A stretch of DNA of 64,000 nucleotides from Orlajensenia flava (GCF_004801905.1 NZ_SSSN01000007.1:1-64000); one strand, 5' to 3'; counted from the first letter of the stretch, positions 44,295 to 53,502 are shown. Notes: generated by a model from the sequence alone, not told the origin. A program made the numbers and translations.

Positions 44295-44505
44295 GGCCTC
44301 ATTCTGGACCCCTGCGCCGCCACGAGCCCTTCCTCGTCGGCCACCGGACCGCCGCCATGCTCGCGAGGCATAACAGTGCCGACGAGCATCGCGCGTCCAC
44401 GTCGACTGAGCCACACGACGGGCACTGACGATTCTTTCCACAGATGTCGATCGGGCGGTCCGTGGATCGTCATGAAGATGTCACGATCAATCAGGAGGAC
44501 TCATC

Positions 44506-44898
44506 ATGCGTTACACATTGCTGCTGCATTATCCGGAGATGATGGCCGACGGCCAGCTCAGCGACGAGGCGATCGAGCAGGGCCAGGCCGCTTTCAACGA
44601 CTACGCCAAGGCTCTCAACGCGGCCGGGGTGCTGGTCTCGGCCGAGGTGCTGCAGCCGACATCCGCCACCACCTCGGTGTCGCGGAAGACGGGCGAACTC
44701 GTCGTCCAGGACGGGCCGTTCGCCGACACCAAGGAGGCGCTCGGCGGCTCCTTCGTCATCGACGTCGCCGACCTGGACTCGGCTCTGGAGTGGGCGGGCG
44801 ACGCCCCATCGGTCCAGTGGGGAACCGTTGAGATCCGACCGGGCGCCACCTGGTTCGACACCAGTGCCGATGCCTGGCAGGGCGATGCCCGGTCCTGA
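44506..44898 (+). CDS. YciI/DGPF-domain protein linked to an ECF42 sigma factor
   Basis: A 130-residue protein of the YCII-related family. It has the hallmark DGPF motif (VVQDGPFADTKEALGGSFVIDV, about residue 69) and an N-terminal MRYTLLLHYPE strand. The biochemical role is unknown; such proteins are the constant partners of ECF42 sigma factors. A strong AGGAGG precedes ATG 44506. The stop lies about 20 bp before the preferred sigma-factor start. Confidence 0.92.
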   Translation: MRYTLLLHYPEMMADGQLSDEAIEQGQAAFNDYAKALNAAGVLVSAEVLQPTSATTSVSRKTGELVVQDGPFADTKEALGGSFVIDVADLDSALEWAGDAPSVQWGTVEIRPGATWFDTSADAWQGDARS

Positions 44899-44917
44899 AG
44901 CGGAGGCGAGCACGGCG

Positions 44918-46141
44918 ATGACGGATGCGGCGAGCGTGTCGGCTGCGGCCGCATCCGTCGTCCGCCGCTCCGCCGCTCGACTGATCGCCCTCCTCGCGGC
45001 GCCGACCCGCGACATCCCGCTCGCTGAAGACGTGCTGGCGGATGCCGTGGAGCGTGCACTGCTGCGCTGGCCGGTCGACGGGGTGCCCGACAACCCGGAG
45101 GCCTGGCTGCTCACCGTCGCCCGGAATCGCCAGCGCGACCTGCTCGGCGGTGCCGCCCGCACCCGATCTGCGCCGCTCGACGAGGAGTCCGTCATGCACA
45201 CCATCGATGACGCCTTGGAGGGCATCGACGCCATACCCGACAAGCGTCTCGAACTGCTGTACGTCTGCGCTCACCCCGCCATCGACCCCGGCATCCGCAC
45301 CCCGCTCATGTTGCAGACCGTGCTCGGAGTCGACGCGGCGGTCATCGCCCGCGCGTTCGCGGTGCCGGAGAGCGCCATGGCCCAGCGGCTCGTGCGGGCC
45401 AAGCGTCGCATCAAGCTCGCTGGCATCCCGTTCGTCGTTCCGACGAAGCGCGACCTCGCGGGCCGCACGTCTGCGGTCCTCGAGGCGGTCTACGGTGCGT
45501 ACGCCCTCGACTCCACGGAGTCCGGCGAGCTCGCCTTCGAGGCACTGCACCTCGCGATGACGACGGCGACGCTGTTGCCCGATGACGCCGAAGCCGCTGG
45601 ACTCGCCGCCCTCATCGCGCTCTCCCTTGCGCGAGTCGATGCCCGAGTCGTGAGCGGCGAGTACGTGCCGCTCGATGGGCAGGACACCGCCCTCTGGTCG
45701 CGACCCCTCATCGAGACGGGCGAGCGGATGCTCACGCACGCCTTCGCGCTCGGTCGGCCCGGTCGATTCCAACTGGAGGCCGCCATCCAGTCCGCTCACG
45801 ACTCCCGCATCGACGGTGGCGTGGTCGACGTGAGGGCGCTCGTCGACCTGCACGCCGCGTTGGTGGCGGTGCAGCCCACGCTGGGCTCGCGGGTCGCCCA
45901 CGCCGCCGCTGTCGGACGCGCCGACGGCGCATCCGCTGGACTCGACGTGCTGGAGGCGATGGCTCCGGCTGCCGAGCGCTTCCAGCCGTATTGGGCGACC
46001 AAGGCGCATCTATTGGAAGCCATTGGTGCGCCGGAGTCCTCCGCTGCCTACGCCCGGGCGATCGAACTGTGCGACGACCCACCGGCGCGTCGCCACCTCG
46101 AGCGGCGGCGCGCCGCGCTCGAAACGGCCGGTCCCGACTGA
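44918..46141 (+). CDS. ECF42-type RNA polymerase sigma factor with C-terminal extension
   Basis: About 407 residues. Region 2 (residues 15-80) has LAEDVLADAVERALLRWPVDGVPDNPEAWLLTVARNRQRD. Region 4 has LMLQTVLGVDAAVIARAFAVPESAMAQRLVRAKRRIKLAGIPF. A C-terminal DUF6596/TPR-like extension of more than 200 residues follows, as in ECF42, and may replace an anti-sigma factor. The start at ATG 44918 has GGAGG 11 bp upstream; ATG 44885 would overlap the YciI gene. The DGPF partner gene lies directly upstream, and is usually the main target. Confidence 0.9.
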   Translation: MTDAASVSAAAASVVRRSAARLIALLAAPTRDIPLAEDVLADAVERALLRWPVDGVPDNPEAWLLTVARNRQRDLLGGAARTRSAPLDEESVMHTIDDALEGIDAIPDKRLELLYVCAHPAIDPGIRTPLMLQTVLGVDAAVIARAFAVPESAMAQRLVRAKRRIKLAGIPFVVPTKRDLAGRTSAVLEAVYGAYALDSTESGELAFEALHLAMTTATLLPDDAEAAGLAALIALSLARVDARVVSGEYVPLDGQDTALWSRPLIETGERMLTHAFALGRPGRFQLEAAIQSAHDSRIDGGVVDVRALVDLHAALVAVQPTLGSRVAHAAAVGRADGASAGLDVLEAMAPAAERFQPYWATKAHLLEAIGAPESSAAYARAIELCDDPPARRHLERRRAALETAGPD

Positions 46142-46236
46142 GCGCTCGCCGAGTTCACGGTAGCCCGGCAGTGATGCCTCGCGCGGGTCTAGCGTTGGTG
46201 GAGGGCGCCGCGTGACGCCCGATGAACGGAGACTTC

Positions 46237-47112
46237 ATGGACGTCGGCATCCACTTCTGGAACTTCACCATGGATGGCGGCGAGAAGGCCATCCTCCCGG
46301 CGCTCCGCGACACCGCGCGCGCCGCCGATCAAGCCGGCTTCACCCTGTTCACGGTGATGGACCACTGGTTCCAGATGGACCGCGTACAGCCTGCCGAGAA
46401 CCCGATGCTGGAGGCGTATTCGACGCTGGGCTACGTCGCCGGAATCACGGAGCGTATCCAGCTCGGAGCGCTTGTGACCGGGGTGACCTACCGCTACCCG
46501 GGGCTGCTCGCCAAGACCGTCACCACCCTCGACGTGCTCTCGAACGGACGGGCGTGGCTCGGCATCGGAGCGGCCTGGTACGAGCGTGAGCACCTCTCGC
46601 TCGGCGTGCCGTATCCGCCGCTCAAGGAGCGCTTCGAGCGCCTCGAGGAGACGCTGCAGATCTGCCTGCAGATGTGGAGCGACGACAACGGGCCCTACGA
46701 GGGCGAGCACTACACCCTCGGCGCGACCCTCAACTCCCCGCAGTCCGTGCAGCGGCCGCACCCGCCCATACTCATCGGCGGCGCCGGGGAGAAGAAGACG
46801 CTGCGGCTCGTGGCGCAGTACGCCGACGCGTGCAACCTGTTCGGCACGTCGACGGATGAGCTGGCCCACAAGATCGACGTGCTGCGCGGGCACTGCGACG
46901 ACGTGGGTCGCGACATGTCCGAGATCCGCATCACGGTGCTGGGCGGCGACGACCCGGTGGGAGAGCCGGATGCCTTCCTTCGTCAGATGGAGGAGTTCTC
47001 AGCACTCGGTGTCTCCCACCTGCAGTTGCGGGCGCCGATGGAAGATCCGGCCGGATTCGTCGAGCGCTTCGACGAGACCGTCGGTGAGCGACTGGCCGCG
47101 ATCGGGCGCTGA
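46237..47112 (+). CDS. LLM-class F420-dependent oxidoreductase
   Basis: A 291-residue luciferase-like protein beginning MDVGIHFWNFTMDGGE. Typical loops are FTVMDHWFQMD, YRYPGLLAKTVTTLDVLSNGRAWLGIGAAWYEREH and PPILIGGAGEKKTLRLVAQYADACNLFG. It resembles the subfamily I know as TIGR03560. GGAG precedes ATG 46237 by 6 bp. A TAGCGT -10-like element lies near 46189. The substrate is unknown. It follows the sigma-factor gene and could belong to its regulon. Confidence 0.88.
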   Translation: MDVGIHFWNFTMDGGEKAILPALRDTARAADQAGFTLFTVMDHWFQMDRVQPAENPMLEAYSTLGYVAGITERIQLGALVTGVTYRYPGLLAKTVTTLDVLSNGRAWLGIGAAWYEREHLSLGVPYPPLKERFERLEETLQICLQMWSDDNGPYEGEHYTLGATLNSPQSVQRPHPPILIGGAGEKKTLRLVAQYADACNLFGTSTDELAHKIDVLRGHCDDVGRDMSEIRITVLGGDDPVGEPDAFLRQMEEFSALGVSHLQLRAPMEDPAGFVERFDETVGERLAAIGR

Positions 47113-47176
47113 CATCCGGCACCCGCGATACCGTCCGCCGAGGCGCTTGCTCGCGTGACGGTGCGACACTTCTCAT

Positions 47177-48052
47177 GTGCCCGCCGCATCCCTGGTTCTG
47201 AATCGCTTCGTGACGGCCGTCGACGATGAACGGCTGGCCGCCTACGGAGTACACGTTCTCGTCGAAGACGACACGGCGTCGCATCGATGGCGGAGCGATG
47301 ACCGCGTGAACATCTACTCGGCGTCGAAGGGGGTGTGCGCACTGGCGATCGGCGTCGCCATCGCCGAGGGAGCTCTCTCGCTGGATTTCCGGGTGCCCGA
47401 CGTCCTGCCCGAGATGGAACTCGGCGCCGACGTCTCGGCTGTCACCGTGCGTCACCTGCTGACTATGCGCAGCGGCATCGATTTCGCCTGGTTCGGGGAC
47501 CAGCCCGCTCCGTGGCCGGACTTGGCGCAGGAGATGCTGCGCCGGCCCAGCAGAGGCCCCGGAGACGTGTTCCAGTACAGCGACGCCAGCACCTACGTCG
47601 CGATGCGGATGCTCGGAGCGGTGGTCGGCGACGTGCGGGATTGGCTGATGCCTCGCTTGTTCGACCCGCTCGGCATCGACAATCCGCAATGGCATCGGTG
47701 CCCGCTCGGCCGGATCATCGGCGGAAGCGGCCTGCAGCTGCGCACGGAGGAGCTCGCCCGCATCGGCCGCGTCCTTCGCGACAGAGGCCGTTGGGATGGC
47801 CGCCAGCTCGTGGATTCGGCCTGGATCGACCGGATGCACTCCCCATGGCTCGAGACCGGGGGCGATGCGCCTTTCGAACGCTACGGTCTGGCCACATGGC
47901 AGGGGCCTGGCGAGTGCTGGCGACTGGACGGCAGGTACGGGCAATACGTGATCGTCGACGACGAGCGCCGATCCGTGGTCACGATCACCGCCCACGAGGA
48001 GGTGCGAGACCACCGGATGGCCGAACTCGCCAGCGCGGCGATGACCGACTGA
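47177..48052 (+). CDS. Serine beta-lactamase-like hydrolase (class C/esterase family)
   Basis: A 291-residue enzyme without signal peptide, hence probably cytoplasmic. The S-x-x-K motif is YSASKGV (Ser near residue 58). The Tyr motif is FQYSDASTY. The C-terminal motif region reads HSPWLETGGDAPFERYGLATWQG. It belongs to the penicillin-binding/esterase EstB group rather than to a secreted lactamase. The start is GTG 47177, with no clear ribosome site. Confidence 0.85.
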   Translation: MPAASLVLNRFVTAVDDERLAAYGVHVLVEDDTASHRWRSDDRVNIYSASKGVCALAIGVAIAEGALSLDFRVPDVLPEMELGADVSAVTVRHLLTMRSGIDFAWFGDQPAPWPDLAQEMLRRPSRGPGDVFQYSDASTYVAMRMLGAVVGDVRDWLMPRLFDPLGIDNPQWHRCPLGRIIGGSGLQLRTEELARIGRVLRDRGRWDGRQLVDSAWIDRMHSPWLETGGDAPFERYGLATWQGPGECWRLDGRYGQYVIVDDERRSVVTITAHEEVRDHRMAELASAAMTD

Positions 48053-48083
48053 GACCGCGCACGAGGCACGGCTCCGCCGGGTC

Positions 48084-48112
48084 TTGACGGACCACTTGTT
48101 TTTTGCAAGTAT
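48084..48112 (+). promoter_or_regulatory. VOC-HxlR promoter with an inverted repeat in its spacer
   Basis: -35 TTGACG (48084-48089), a 17-bp spacer and -10 AAGTAT (48107-48112). The repeat ACTTG-7-CAAGT (48094-48110) fills the spacer and is AT-rich, a good candidate operator for the HxlR protein encoded in the same operon. Confidence 0.6.
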
Positions 48113-48151
48113 CGGGGGTGTCCACGGATGAGACTCACGAAGGAGACCACG

Positions 48152-48586
48152 ATGACCTCGATGTTCGTCAACCTGCCGGTAACCGATCTGGAGCGCGCGA
48201 AGGCGTTCTACACGGCGCTCGGCTTCACCATCAACCCGCTCTTCACCGACCACAACGCGGCCTGCGTCATCGTCGAGGAGGACCACAGCTACTTCATGAT
48301 CCTCGTGCGTGAGTACTTCCAGACGTTCTCCGAGCTGCCGATCGGCGACCCCGCGGTCAACCCGACGGTTGCGACAGCGGTCTTCTTCGACGACCGGGAG
48401 GCCGTCGACAAGGTGGTCACCGATGGCCTCGCGGCAGGCGGCACAGAGGCGCGTCCGGCCTCGGACTTCGGCTTCATGTACCAGCGTCAGCTCACCGACC
48501 CCGACGGCAACATCCTCGAGATCGGCTGGATGGACCCGGCAGCGGCCGCGCAGGGCCCCGAGGCCTTCGCCGCACAGCAGGCCTGA
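48152..48586 (+). CDS. VOC-family (glyoxalase-like) protein
   Basis: A 144-residue VOC-domain protein. MFVNLPVTDLERAKAFYTALGFTINPLF opens the domain and QLTDPDGNILEIGWMDPAA closes it, with the conserved Glu. AAGGAG lies 7 bp before ATG 48152; an upstream in-frame ATG at 48128 is less likely. It is translated just ahead of an HxlR regulator (6 bp gap). Such VOC-HxlR pairs often detoxify electrophiles; the substrate is unknown. Confidence 0.9.
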   Translation: MTSMFVNLPVTDLERAKAFYTALGFTINPLFTDHNAACVIVEEDHSYFMILVREYFQTFSELPIGDPAVNPTVATAVFFDDREAVDKVVTDGLAAGGTEARPASDFGFMYQRQLTDPDGNILEIGWMDPAAAAQGPEAFAAQQA

Positions 48587-48592
48587 GTCTCG

Positions 48593-49234
48593 ATGGCCGC
48601 GCGGGAGTACGGGCAGTACTGCGGCGTCACGCGAGCGTTGGAGCTCGTGGGCGAACGGTGGGCGATGCTCATCGTCCGCGATCTGCTCGTGGGACCGCGC
48701 CGCTATGGCGAACTCGCGGCGGGGCTGCCCCGCATCCCGAGCAACATCCTGGCGGCGCGGCTCAAGGAGTTGCAGGATGCGGGGATCCTGCGCCGCATGC
48801 CGCGCTCGCGCGTGATCGTCTACGAGCTGACACCGTATGGCCGCGAGCTCGAGCCCGTCGTGCTCGCGCTCGGCGCCTGGGGCTTCAAGGCCTTGGGCGA
48901 TCCGCGCGAGGAGCAGATCATCACCCCGGACTCGATGACGATGGCCCTGCGCACCGCGTTTCGGCCCCAGGTGGCGGCGACCCTGCCCGCGACCGCGTAC
49001 GAGGCCAGGTTCGGCCCGACCGAGCTGCTCATCCGAGTGGACGGGTCGGCGCTAGACGTGACACGCGGAGACGGGCCGGTCGACTTGGCCTTCGCGGCAG
49101 GCCCCGACATCCGTCGACTCATCTCCGGAGAGCTGGCGCCGGATCGGGCCATCGCGACCGGCGTGGTCGAGGTGCTGAGCGGCCGCGGCGACCTCCTCGA
49201 CCGATTCGCGGACACCTTCCACCTCGCCGCCTGA
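48593..49234 (+). CDS. HxlR-family regulator with C-terminal SCP2-like domain
   Basis: 213 residues. The HxlR winged helix (residues 5-105) includes RALELVGERWAMLIVRDLLVGPRRYGELAAGLPRIPSNILAARLKEL and the Cys10 of QYCGVTR, a possible redox or electrophile sensor. The C-terminal 100 residues (TELLIRVDGSALDVTRGDGPVDLAFAAGPDIRRLISGEL) look like a sterol-carrier-like ligand pocket, found in a subset of HxlR proteins. It probably represses its own VOC operon through the repeat at 48094-48110. Confidence 0.88.
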   Translation: MAAREYGQYCGVTRALELVGERWAMLIVRDLLVGPRRYGELAAGLPRIPSNILAARLKELQDAGILRRMPRSRVIVYELTPYGRELEPVVLALGAWGFKALGDPREEQIITPDSMTMALRTAFRPQVAATLPATAYEARFGPTELLIRVDGSALDVTRGDGPVDLAFAAGPDIRRLISGELAPDRAIATGVVEVLSGRGDLLDRFADTFHLAA

Positions 49235-49279
49235 ACCGGTTGAGCGCGACGGCTGCGCCGACGGATGAGCAATGGCAGA

Positions 49280-50140
49280 TCAATCGTTCGCGAGAACGTC
49301 CGAGAGCGTTTGAGTGCCGAGCACGATCGCGAGGGCGAGCTTCTCGGCATCCGGCGTGCCCGGCTCTGCCGTGTAGACCATGATTCGTAGGTCGTCCTGG
49401 GCGACGACGAGGCTGTCGCAGTCGAGATCGATCGGGCCGACCGCCGGATGCAGGATCGTCTTGCTCCTGCCCAGCTCGCGCTGATCGGGCGCGGCTCCCG
49501 AGTCCCAGAGCTCGACGAAGAGAGGGCTTTCGGCCTTGAGCTGCGCGATCAGCCGCCGGAGAGACCGGTCGGTCGGATACCGCGACGACGTCATCCGGAG
49601 GTCGGCGACCTGCATCGCGATGAGGTCCGCCTGCTCCTCCGGGGTGTGAACGACGCGCGAACCTGTTCCCACGAGATTTCGCCAGAGCGCCGTCCGCGCG
49701 ATGCCGTGCCACGCTGTCGTGTCGCCCATGAGCGCGTTGTACGGAGCGTTGGCGACGAGCAGCGTCCCGGTTGCGTCGTAGACCGCCACCGGAGTGTGTG
49801 CCAGCCGGTCGAGCAACCGCTGTACGCTCGCGCTGATGCGGGTCGGAACGACGGAGAGCCCCGGCGTCGCGTGACCGGCCAGCCGATGGAGGAGGTCGCG
49901 TTCGGCATCTGAGAGTCGCAGGGCTCGCGCCAACGACTGCACGACCTGCGCGGACGGCGACGTCGCCCGTCCTTGTTCCAGACGGGTCAGGTAGTCGGGC
50001 GAGATTCCAGCGAGGGCGGCGAGCTCCTCACGACGAAGGCCGATCGCACGCCGGCGGCCACCCTCGGGCAGGCCGGCCGACGCCGGCGTCATCCGCTCGC
50101 GCCAACTCCGCACCAGCCCTCCGAGCTCCGACGATTCCAT
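49280..50140 (-). CDS. XRE/MmyB-type transcriptional regulator
   Basis: 286 residues. The helix-turn-helix is RREELAALAGISPDYLTRLEQGRATSPSAQVVQSLARAL (residues 35-75). A MmyB-like ligand-binding PAS domain follows, with PVAVYDATGTLLVANAPYNALMGD and ARTALW. This architecture is frequent in actinobacteria and usually controls a divergently transcribed short-chain dehydrogenase, as here. The ligand is unknown (fatty acid in MmyB). Confidence 0.92.
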   Translation of the reverse strand: MESSELGGLVRSWRERMTPASAGLPEGGRRRAIGLRREELAALAGISPDYLTRLEQGRATSPSAQVVQSLARALRLSDAERDLLHRLAGHATPGLSVVPTRISASVQRLLDRLAHTPVAVYDATGTLLVANAPYNALMGDTTAWHGIARTALWRNLVGTGSRVVHTPEEQADLIAMQVADLRMTSSRYPTDRSLRRLIAQLKAESPLFVELWDSGAAPDQRELGRSKTILHPAVGPIDLDCDSLVVAQDDLRIMVYTAEPGTPDAEKLALAIVLGTQTLSDVLAND

Positions 50141-50159
50141 GCCCTCAGTCTGCGCGATG

Positions 50160-50178
50160 CACAGGTCGGTGTCCTGTG
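50160..50178. promoter_or_regulatory. Inverted repeat between the MmyB-type regulator and SDR genes
   Basis: CACAGG-7-CCTGTG (50160-50178), about 20 bp from the regulator start. It lies just upstream of a TACGAT -10-like element (50190-50195) reading toward the SDR gene. It is a likely operator for both genes. Confidence 0.5.
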
Positions 50179-50279
50179 TCTGGCGGTCCTACGATGAGCC
50201 GTCCACTGGCTGATTCCGGAGGAGCGACGCAGGCTTGACCGATCCGACCTCCCGGTCGCCTGACACGAAGGAGCGCACC

Positions 50280-51224
50280 ATGGCACCATCCGCATCCGCC
50301 TTCACCGAGATGGCGTGGGTCGTCACGGGCCCGACGTCGGGCATCGGCTACCGCACAGCACTCGAACTCGCCGCGCACGGCACCGTCATCCTGGTCGGTC
50401 GCAGCCGCGCCAAGCTCGACGACGTCGAGCGCGAGATCCGTTCGGGAGGCGGGAACGCCGTGTCGGTGGTCGCCGACCTCTCCGACGTCGTCAGCGCTCG
50501 CAGCGCCGCCACAGAGATCGCAGCCCTCGGCATGCCCATAGCCGGCGTGTTGAACAACGCCGGCATCATGCCGCTTCGGCCGTTCACCAGCGTCCAAGGG
50601 TGGGATGGCGCATTCGCGACCAACCACCTCGGACCGTTCGCCTTGACCGAGGCGCTCATTCCCTCGCTGCCCGACGGCACGAACGTCGTGTTCATCACCT
50701 CAGCGGTCGAGGACCCCGAGCGCCGGATCGCTGTCGCCGCCGGCTTCCGTGGTTCCCGCTACATCTCGGCGGATGCGAGCGCCCGGGGTGACTGGCTCAG
50801 CCCCGGCGGCTCCAAACTGCCCGGTGCCGACGCCTACGCATCGTCGAAGCAGGGCAACCTCGTGACGGCCCTGGCCTTCGCCCGCGAGTTCCCGCGTCTG
50901 AGGTTCAACGCCGTCGAGCCCGGCGTGAACCCCGGCTCCAACCTCTCCCGCGACTCGAGCGTCGCCGTCAGGCTGCTCGCCAAATACGTGATCTCGCCGA
51001 TCGCTCCACTGTTCAAGTACTTCACGACCCCGAAGCGCGCCGCGAAGGTCATCACGACCGTCCTCGTCAATCGGTCCGACTCGACGGGCGTGTACTTCGA
51101 TGAGAAGGGTCGTCCGATGCGAGGCTCCGTGGACGCGGAGAGCCCCGCGTTCCAAGACCGCTACGTCGCTGAGACGCGCGCGCTCCTGAGGACGGTGCCG
51201 GTGGACGACCTGCCGTCGGCGTAG
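50280..51224 (+). CDS. Short-chain dehydrogenase/reductase
   Basis: A 314-residue classical SDR. The NAD(P) motif is GPTSGIG (near residue 18). NNAGIMPLRPF gives the NNAG motif. The active-site Tyr-Lys pair is YASSKQGN, and a Ser lies upstream in VFITSAVED. The family has many WWOX/retinol-dehydrogenase-like members with GVNPGSNLSR. The substrate is unknown. GAAGGAG precedes ATG 50280. It is divergent from and probably repressed by the MmyB-type regulator. Confidence 0.92.
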   Translation: MAPSASAFTEMAWVVTGPTSGIGYRTALELAAHGTVILVGRSRAKLDDVEREIRSGGGNAVSVVADLSDVVSARSAATEIAALGMPIAGVLNNAGIMPLRPFTSVQGWDGAFATNHLGPFALTEALIPSLPDGTNVVFITSAVEDPERRIAVAAGFRGSRYISADASARGDWLSPGGSKLPGADAYASSKQGNLVTALAFAREFPRLRFNAVEPGVNPGSNLSRDSSVAVRLLAKYVISPIAPLFKYFTTPKRAAKVITTVLVNRSDSTGVYFDEKGRPMRGSVDAESPAFQDRYVAETRALLRTVPVDDLPSA

Positions 51225-51436
51225 TTATTTCGAGCGGTCCACAACCGTCACAGGCGTAAACTGTCCTCGACCGCCGGTTCGATTTGACCGGATGCGCCGG
51301 CTTGGATTTGAGCCGTTGGTCGCCCGCACACGTTGTTGAAGGTTCACTCGCGCACGCCATCGCGTGCAACGGGAGAGCCTCGCGACGCCTCTTCGGGCCC
51401 GATCCTCATCCATCCTCATCGCGCCACGGAGCTTGC

Positions 51437-52444
51437 ATGACCCGCCGCCGTCTTCTCACCGCCATGCTCGGCCTCACCCTCGCTGCGGCATCCGTCATAG
51501 CCTTGGCCGGATGCGCCCTCAGCGGCGCGACCGCTTCGGCTCCGTCGACCAACGCGACGGCCGCATCCGGCTATCCGCTCACCATCGACAACTGCGGCAC
51601 CAAGGTGACCTTCACCGAGGCGCCCCAACGCGTCGTGACCATCAAGTCGACGACGCTGGAGACCATGCTCGCGCTGGGCCTGCAGAGCCGCATCGTCGGG
51701 ACCGCTTTCACCGACGGGCCCGTCGCGCCCCAGTGGAAGGGCGCGGCCGCGAAGCTCACGTCGCTGAGCGACCAGGTGCCCGGGCAGGAGGCCACTCTGA
51801 CGGCCGAACCCGACCTGGTCTACGCCGGGTGGGAGTCGAACGTGACCGCTGAGGGCGCAGGCGACCGCCCGACTCTGGCGTCGCTCGGCGTGAACACCTA
51901 CGTCGCGCCCTCCGCGTGCAAGGAGGACGGCTACAAGCCCGACCCGCTCACCTTCGACGACGTCTTCAGCGAGATCGACCAGGCCGGTGCCATCTTCGGC
52001 GTTCCCGATCGGGCCGCCGCCCTCGTGACCAAGCAGAAGGCGCAGCTGAAGGCGATCACGCCCAACGCCTCTCACCTCAGCGCCCTCTGGTACAGCTCGG
52101 GCACTGACACCCCCTACGTCGGTGCCGGAATCGGCGCGCCCGAGATGATGATGAAGGCCGCCGGCCTCACCAACGTCGCGGCCGGCGTGAAGGACACCTG
52201 GTCGGCTCTCGGATGGGAGTCGATCGTCGCCGACGACCCCGACGTCATCGTGCTCGTCGACGCGACGTGGAACACGGCCGCATCCAAGATCGCCAACCTC
52301 GAGGCCAACCCCGCCACGGCGGGCATGACGGCCGTCAAGGAGAAGCATTACGTGACCATCCCCTTCCCCGCCGGCGAGGCGGGCGTGCGCAACGTCGAGG
52401 CCGTGGCATCCATCACCACTCAGCTGGCGAAACTCGGACTCTGA
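51437..52444 (+). CDS. Putative F420-0 ABC transporter, substrate-binding lipoprotein
   Basis: 335 residues. A lipoprotein signal peptide has the lipobox VIALAGC. A class III (BtuF/FhuD-type) periplasmic-binding fold follows: YPLTIDNCGTKVTFTEAPQRVVTIKSTTLETMLALGL, EPDLVYAGWESN, and GWESIVADDPDVIVLVD. TIGRFAM-type annotation assigns such proteins next to cofD/cofE to a F420-0 transporter, on gene-neighbourhood grounds only. The start at ATG 51437 has CGGAG 8 bp upstream. The 210 bp upstream show no recognisable cobalamin riboswitch, which argues against a B12 role. Confidence 0.8.
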   Translation: MTRRRLLTAMLGLTLAAASVIALAGCALSGATASAPSTNATAASGYPLTIDNCGTKVTFTEAPQRVVTIKSTTLETMLALGLQSRIVGTAFTDGPVAPQWKGAAAKLTSLSDQVPGQEATLTAEPDLVYAGWESNVTAEGAGDRPTLASLGVNTYVAPSACKEDGYKPDPLTFDDVFSEIDQAGAIFGVPDRAAALVTKQKAQLKAITPNASHLSALWYSSGTDTPYVGAGIGAPEMMMKAAGLTNVAAGVKDTWSALGWESIVADDPDVIVLVDATWNTAASKIANLEANPATAGMTAVKEKHYVTIPFPAGEAGVRNVEAVASITTQLAKLGL

Positions 52445-52446
52445 GC

Positions 52447-53502
52447 ATGGCCGGCACGATCGAGGCAGAGGCATCCGTCGGTCGGATGCCCCTCCGCGCC
52501 GTGCCGACTGCCGTCTGGGCGGGGGTGCTGGGCGTGCTGCTCGTCGCCAGCGTCATCATCTCCGTCACCATCGGGCCGGCCGCCCTCTCGCCGGCCGATG
52601 TGCTCTCGAGCGTGCTCTCGCACCTCGGCATCGGCCGCAGCTCGCTCTCGCCGTTGCGCGACGGCATCGTGTGGGAGCTTCGGATGCCGCGCGTGCTCAC
52701 CGCGGCAGCCGTTGGTGCGGGCCTCGCCCTCAGCGGCGCGATCATGCAGGCGGTGACGCGCAATCCGCTCGCCGACCCGTACCTGTTGGGGCTCTCCTCC
52801 GGCGCATCCGTCGGCGCGGTGGTGGTCGTCGTGCTCGGCTGGACCATCGTCCTCCCGCTCGCCGCCTTCGCCGGAGCCCTCGCCGCCTTGGCCGTCACCC
52901 TCACCCTCGCGGGCGCCGTCTCGCGCATCACGCCGACGCGCACCGTGCTCGCCGGCCTCGCGGTGTCGAGCGTGTTCGGCGCGGTGACGAGCCTGATCAT
53001 CTTCTGGAGCGCCACCGGCGACAGCTACCGCGAGATCCTCAACTGGCTGCTCGGCTCCCTCGCGGGTGCACGGTGGCCGGCAGTCGCCATCGCCGGAGGA
53101 GCTCTGGTCGTGTTCGGCATCCCGCTGCTCGGGAGTGCGCGCTCGCTCGACGCCTTCGCATTCGGCGACGCCTCGGCGGCAGCCCTCGGCGTGAATGTCG
53201 ACCGCACGCGGTGGCTCCTACTCGGCGGCGTCGCCCTGCTCACGGGCGCGATGGTGTCGGTCAGCGGCGCGATCGGCTTCGTCGGGCTGATCCTGCCGCA
53301 CGCGGTGCGCCTCATCACGGGGCCGGGACACCGAGCCCTGTTGCCGCTGTCGGCCCTGGCGGGCGCGATCTTCCTGGTCTGGGCGGACACCGGCGCTCGC
53401 ACCCTGTTCGACCCGCGCGAACTGCCCGTTGGCATCCTCACCGCCCTCGTCGGCGGCCCCGTGTTCGCCCTGCTCCTGCTGCGATCGAGGAGGCTGTCAT
53501 GA
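52447..53502 (+). CDS. Putative F420-0 ABC transporter, permease (FecCD/BtuC type)
   Basis: A 351-residue permease with about ten helices. The FecCD signatures LRMPRVLTAAAVGAGLALSGAIMQAVTRNPLADPYLLGLSSGAS and SGAIGFVGLILPHAVRLITGPGHRALLPLSALAGAIFLVWADTGAR are complete. It starts 2 bp after the binding-protein stop and overlaps the ATPase start by 4 bp (ATGA). It presumably works as a homodimer. Confidence 0.88.
   Translation: MAGTIEAEASVGRMPLRAVPTAVWAGVLGVLLVASVIISVTIGPAALSPADVLSSVLSHLGIGRSSLSPLRDGIVWELRMPRVLTAAAVGAGLALSGAIMQAVTRNPLADPYLLGLSSGASVGAVVVVVLGWTIVLPLAAFAGALAALAVTLTLAGAVSRITPTRTVLAGLAVSSVFGAVTSLIIFWSATGDSYREILNWLLGSLAGARWPAVAIAGGALVVFGIPLLGSARSLDAFAFGDASAAALGVNVDRTRWLLLGGVALLTGAMVSVSGAIGFVGLILPHAVRLITGPGHRALLPLSALAGAIFLVWADTGARTLFDPRELPVGILTALVGGPVFALLLLRSRRLS

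Noticed and set aside
47177..48052. Antibiotic-resistance beta-lactamase
   Set aside because: No signal peptide and esterase-like motifs; a general serine hydrolase is the safer call.
51270..51310. GGTTCGATTTGACCGG resembling a tRNA T-arm
   Set aside because: No acceptor, D-arm or anticodon stem around it.
51225..51436. Cobalamin riboswitch before the class III importer
   Set aside because: No B12-box-like sequence seen, and the neighbourhood fits F420 better.
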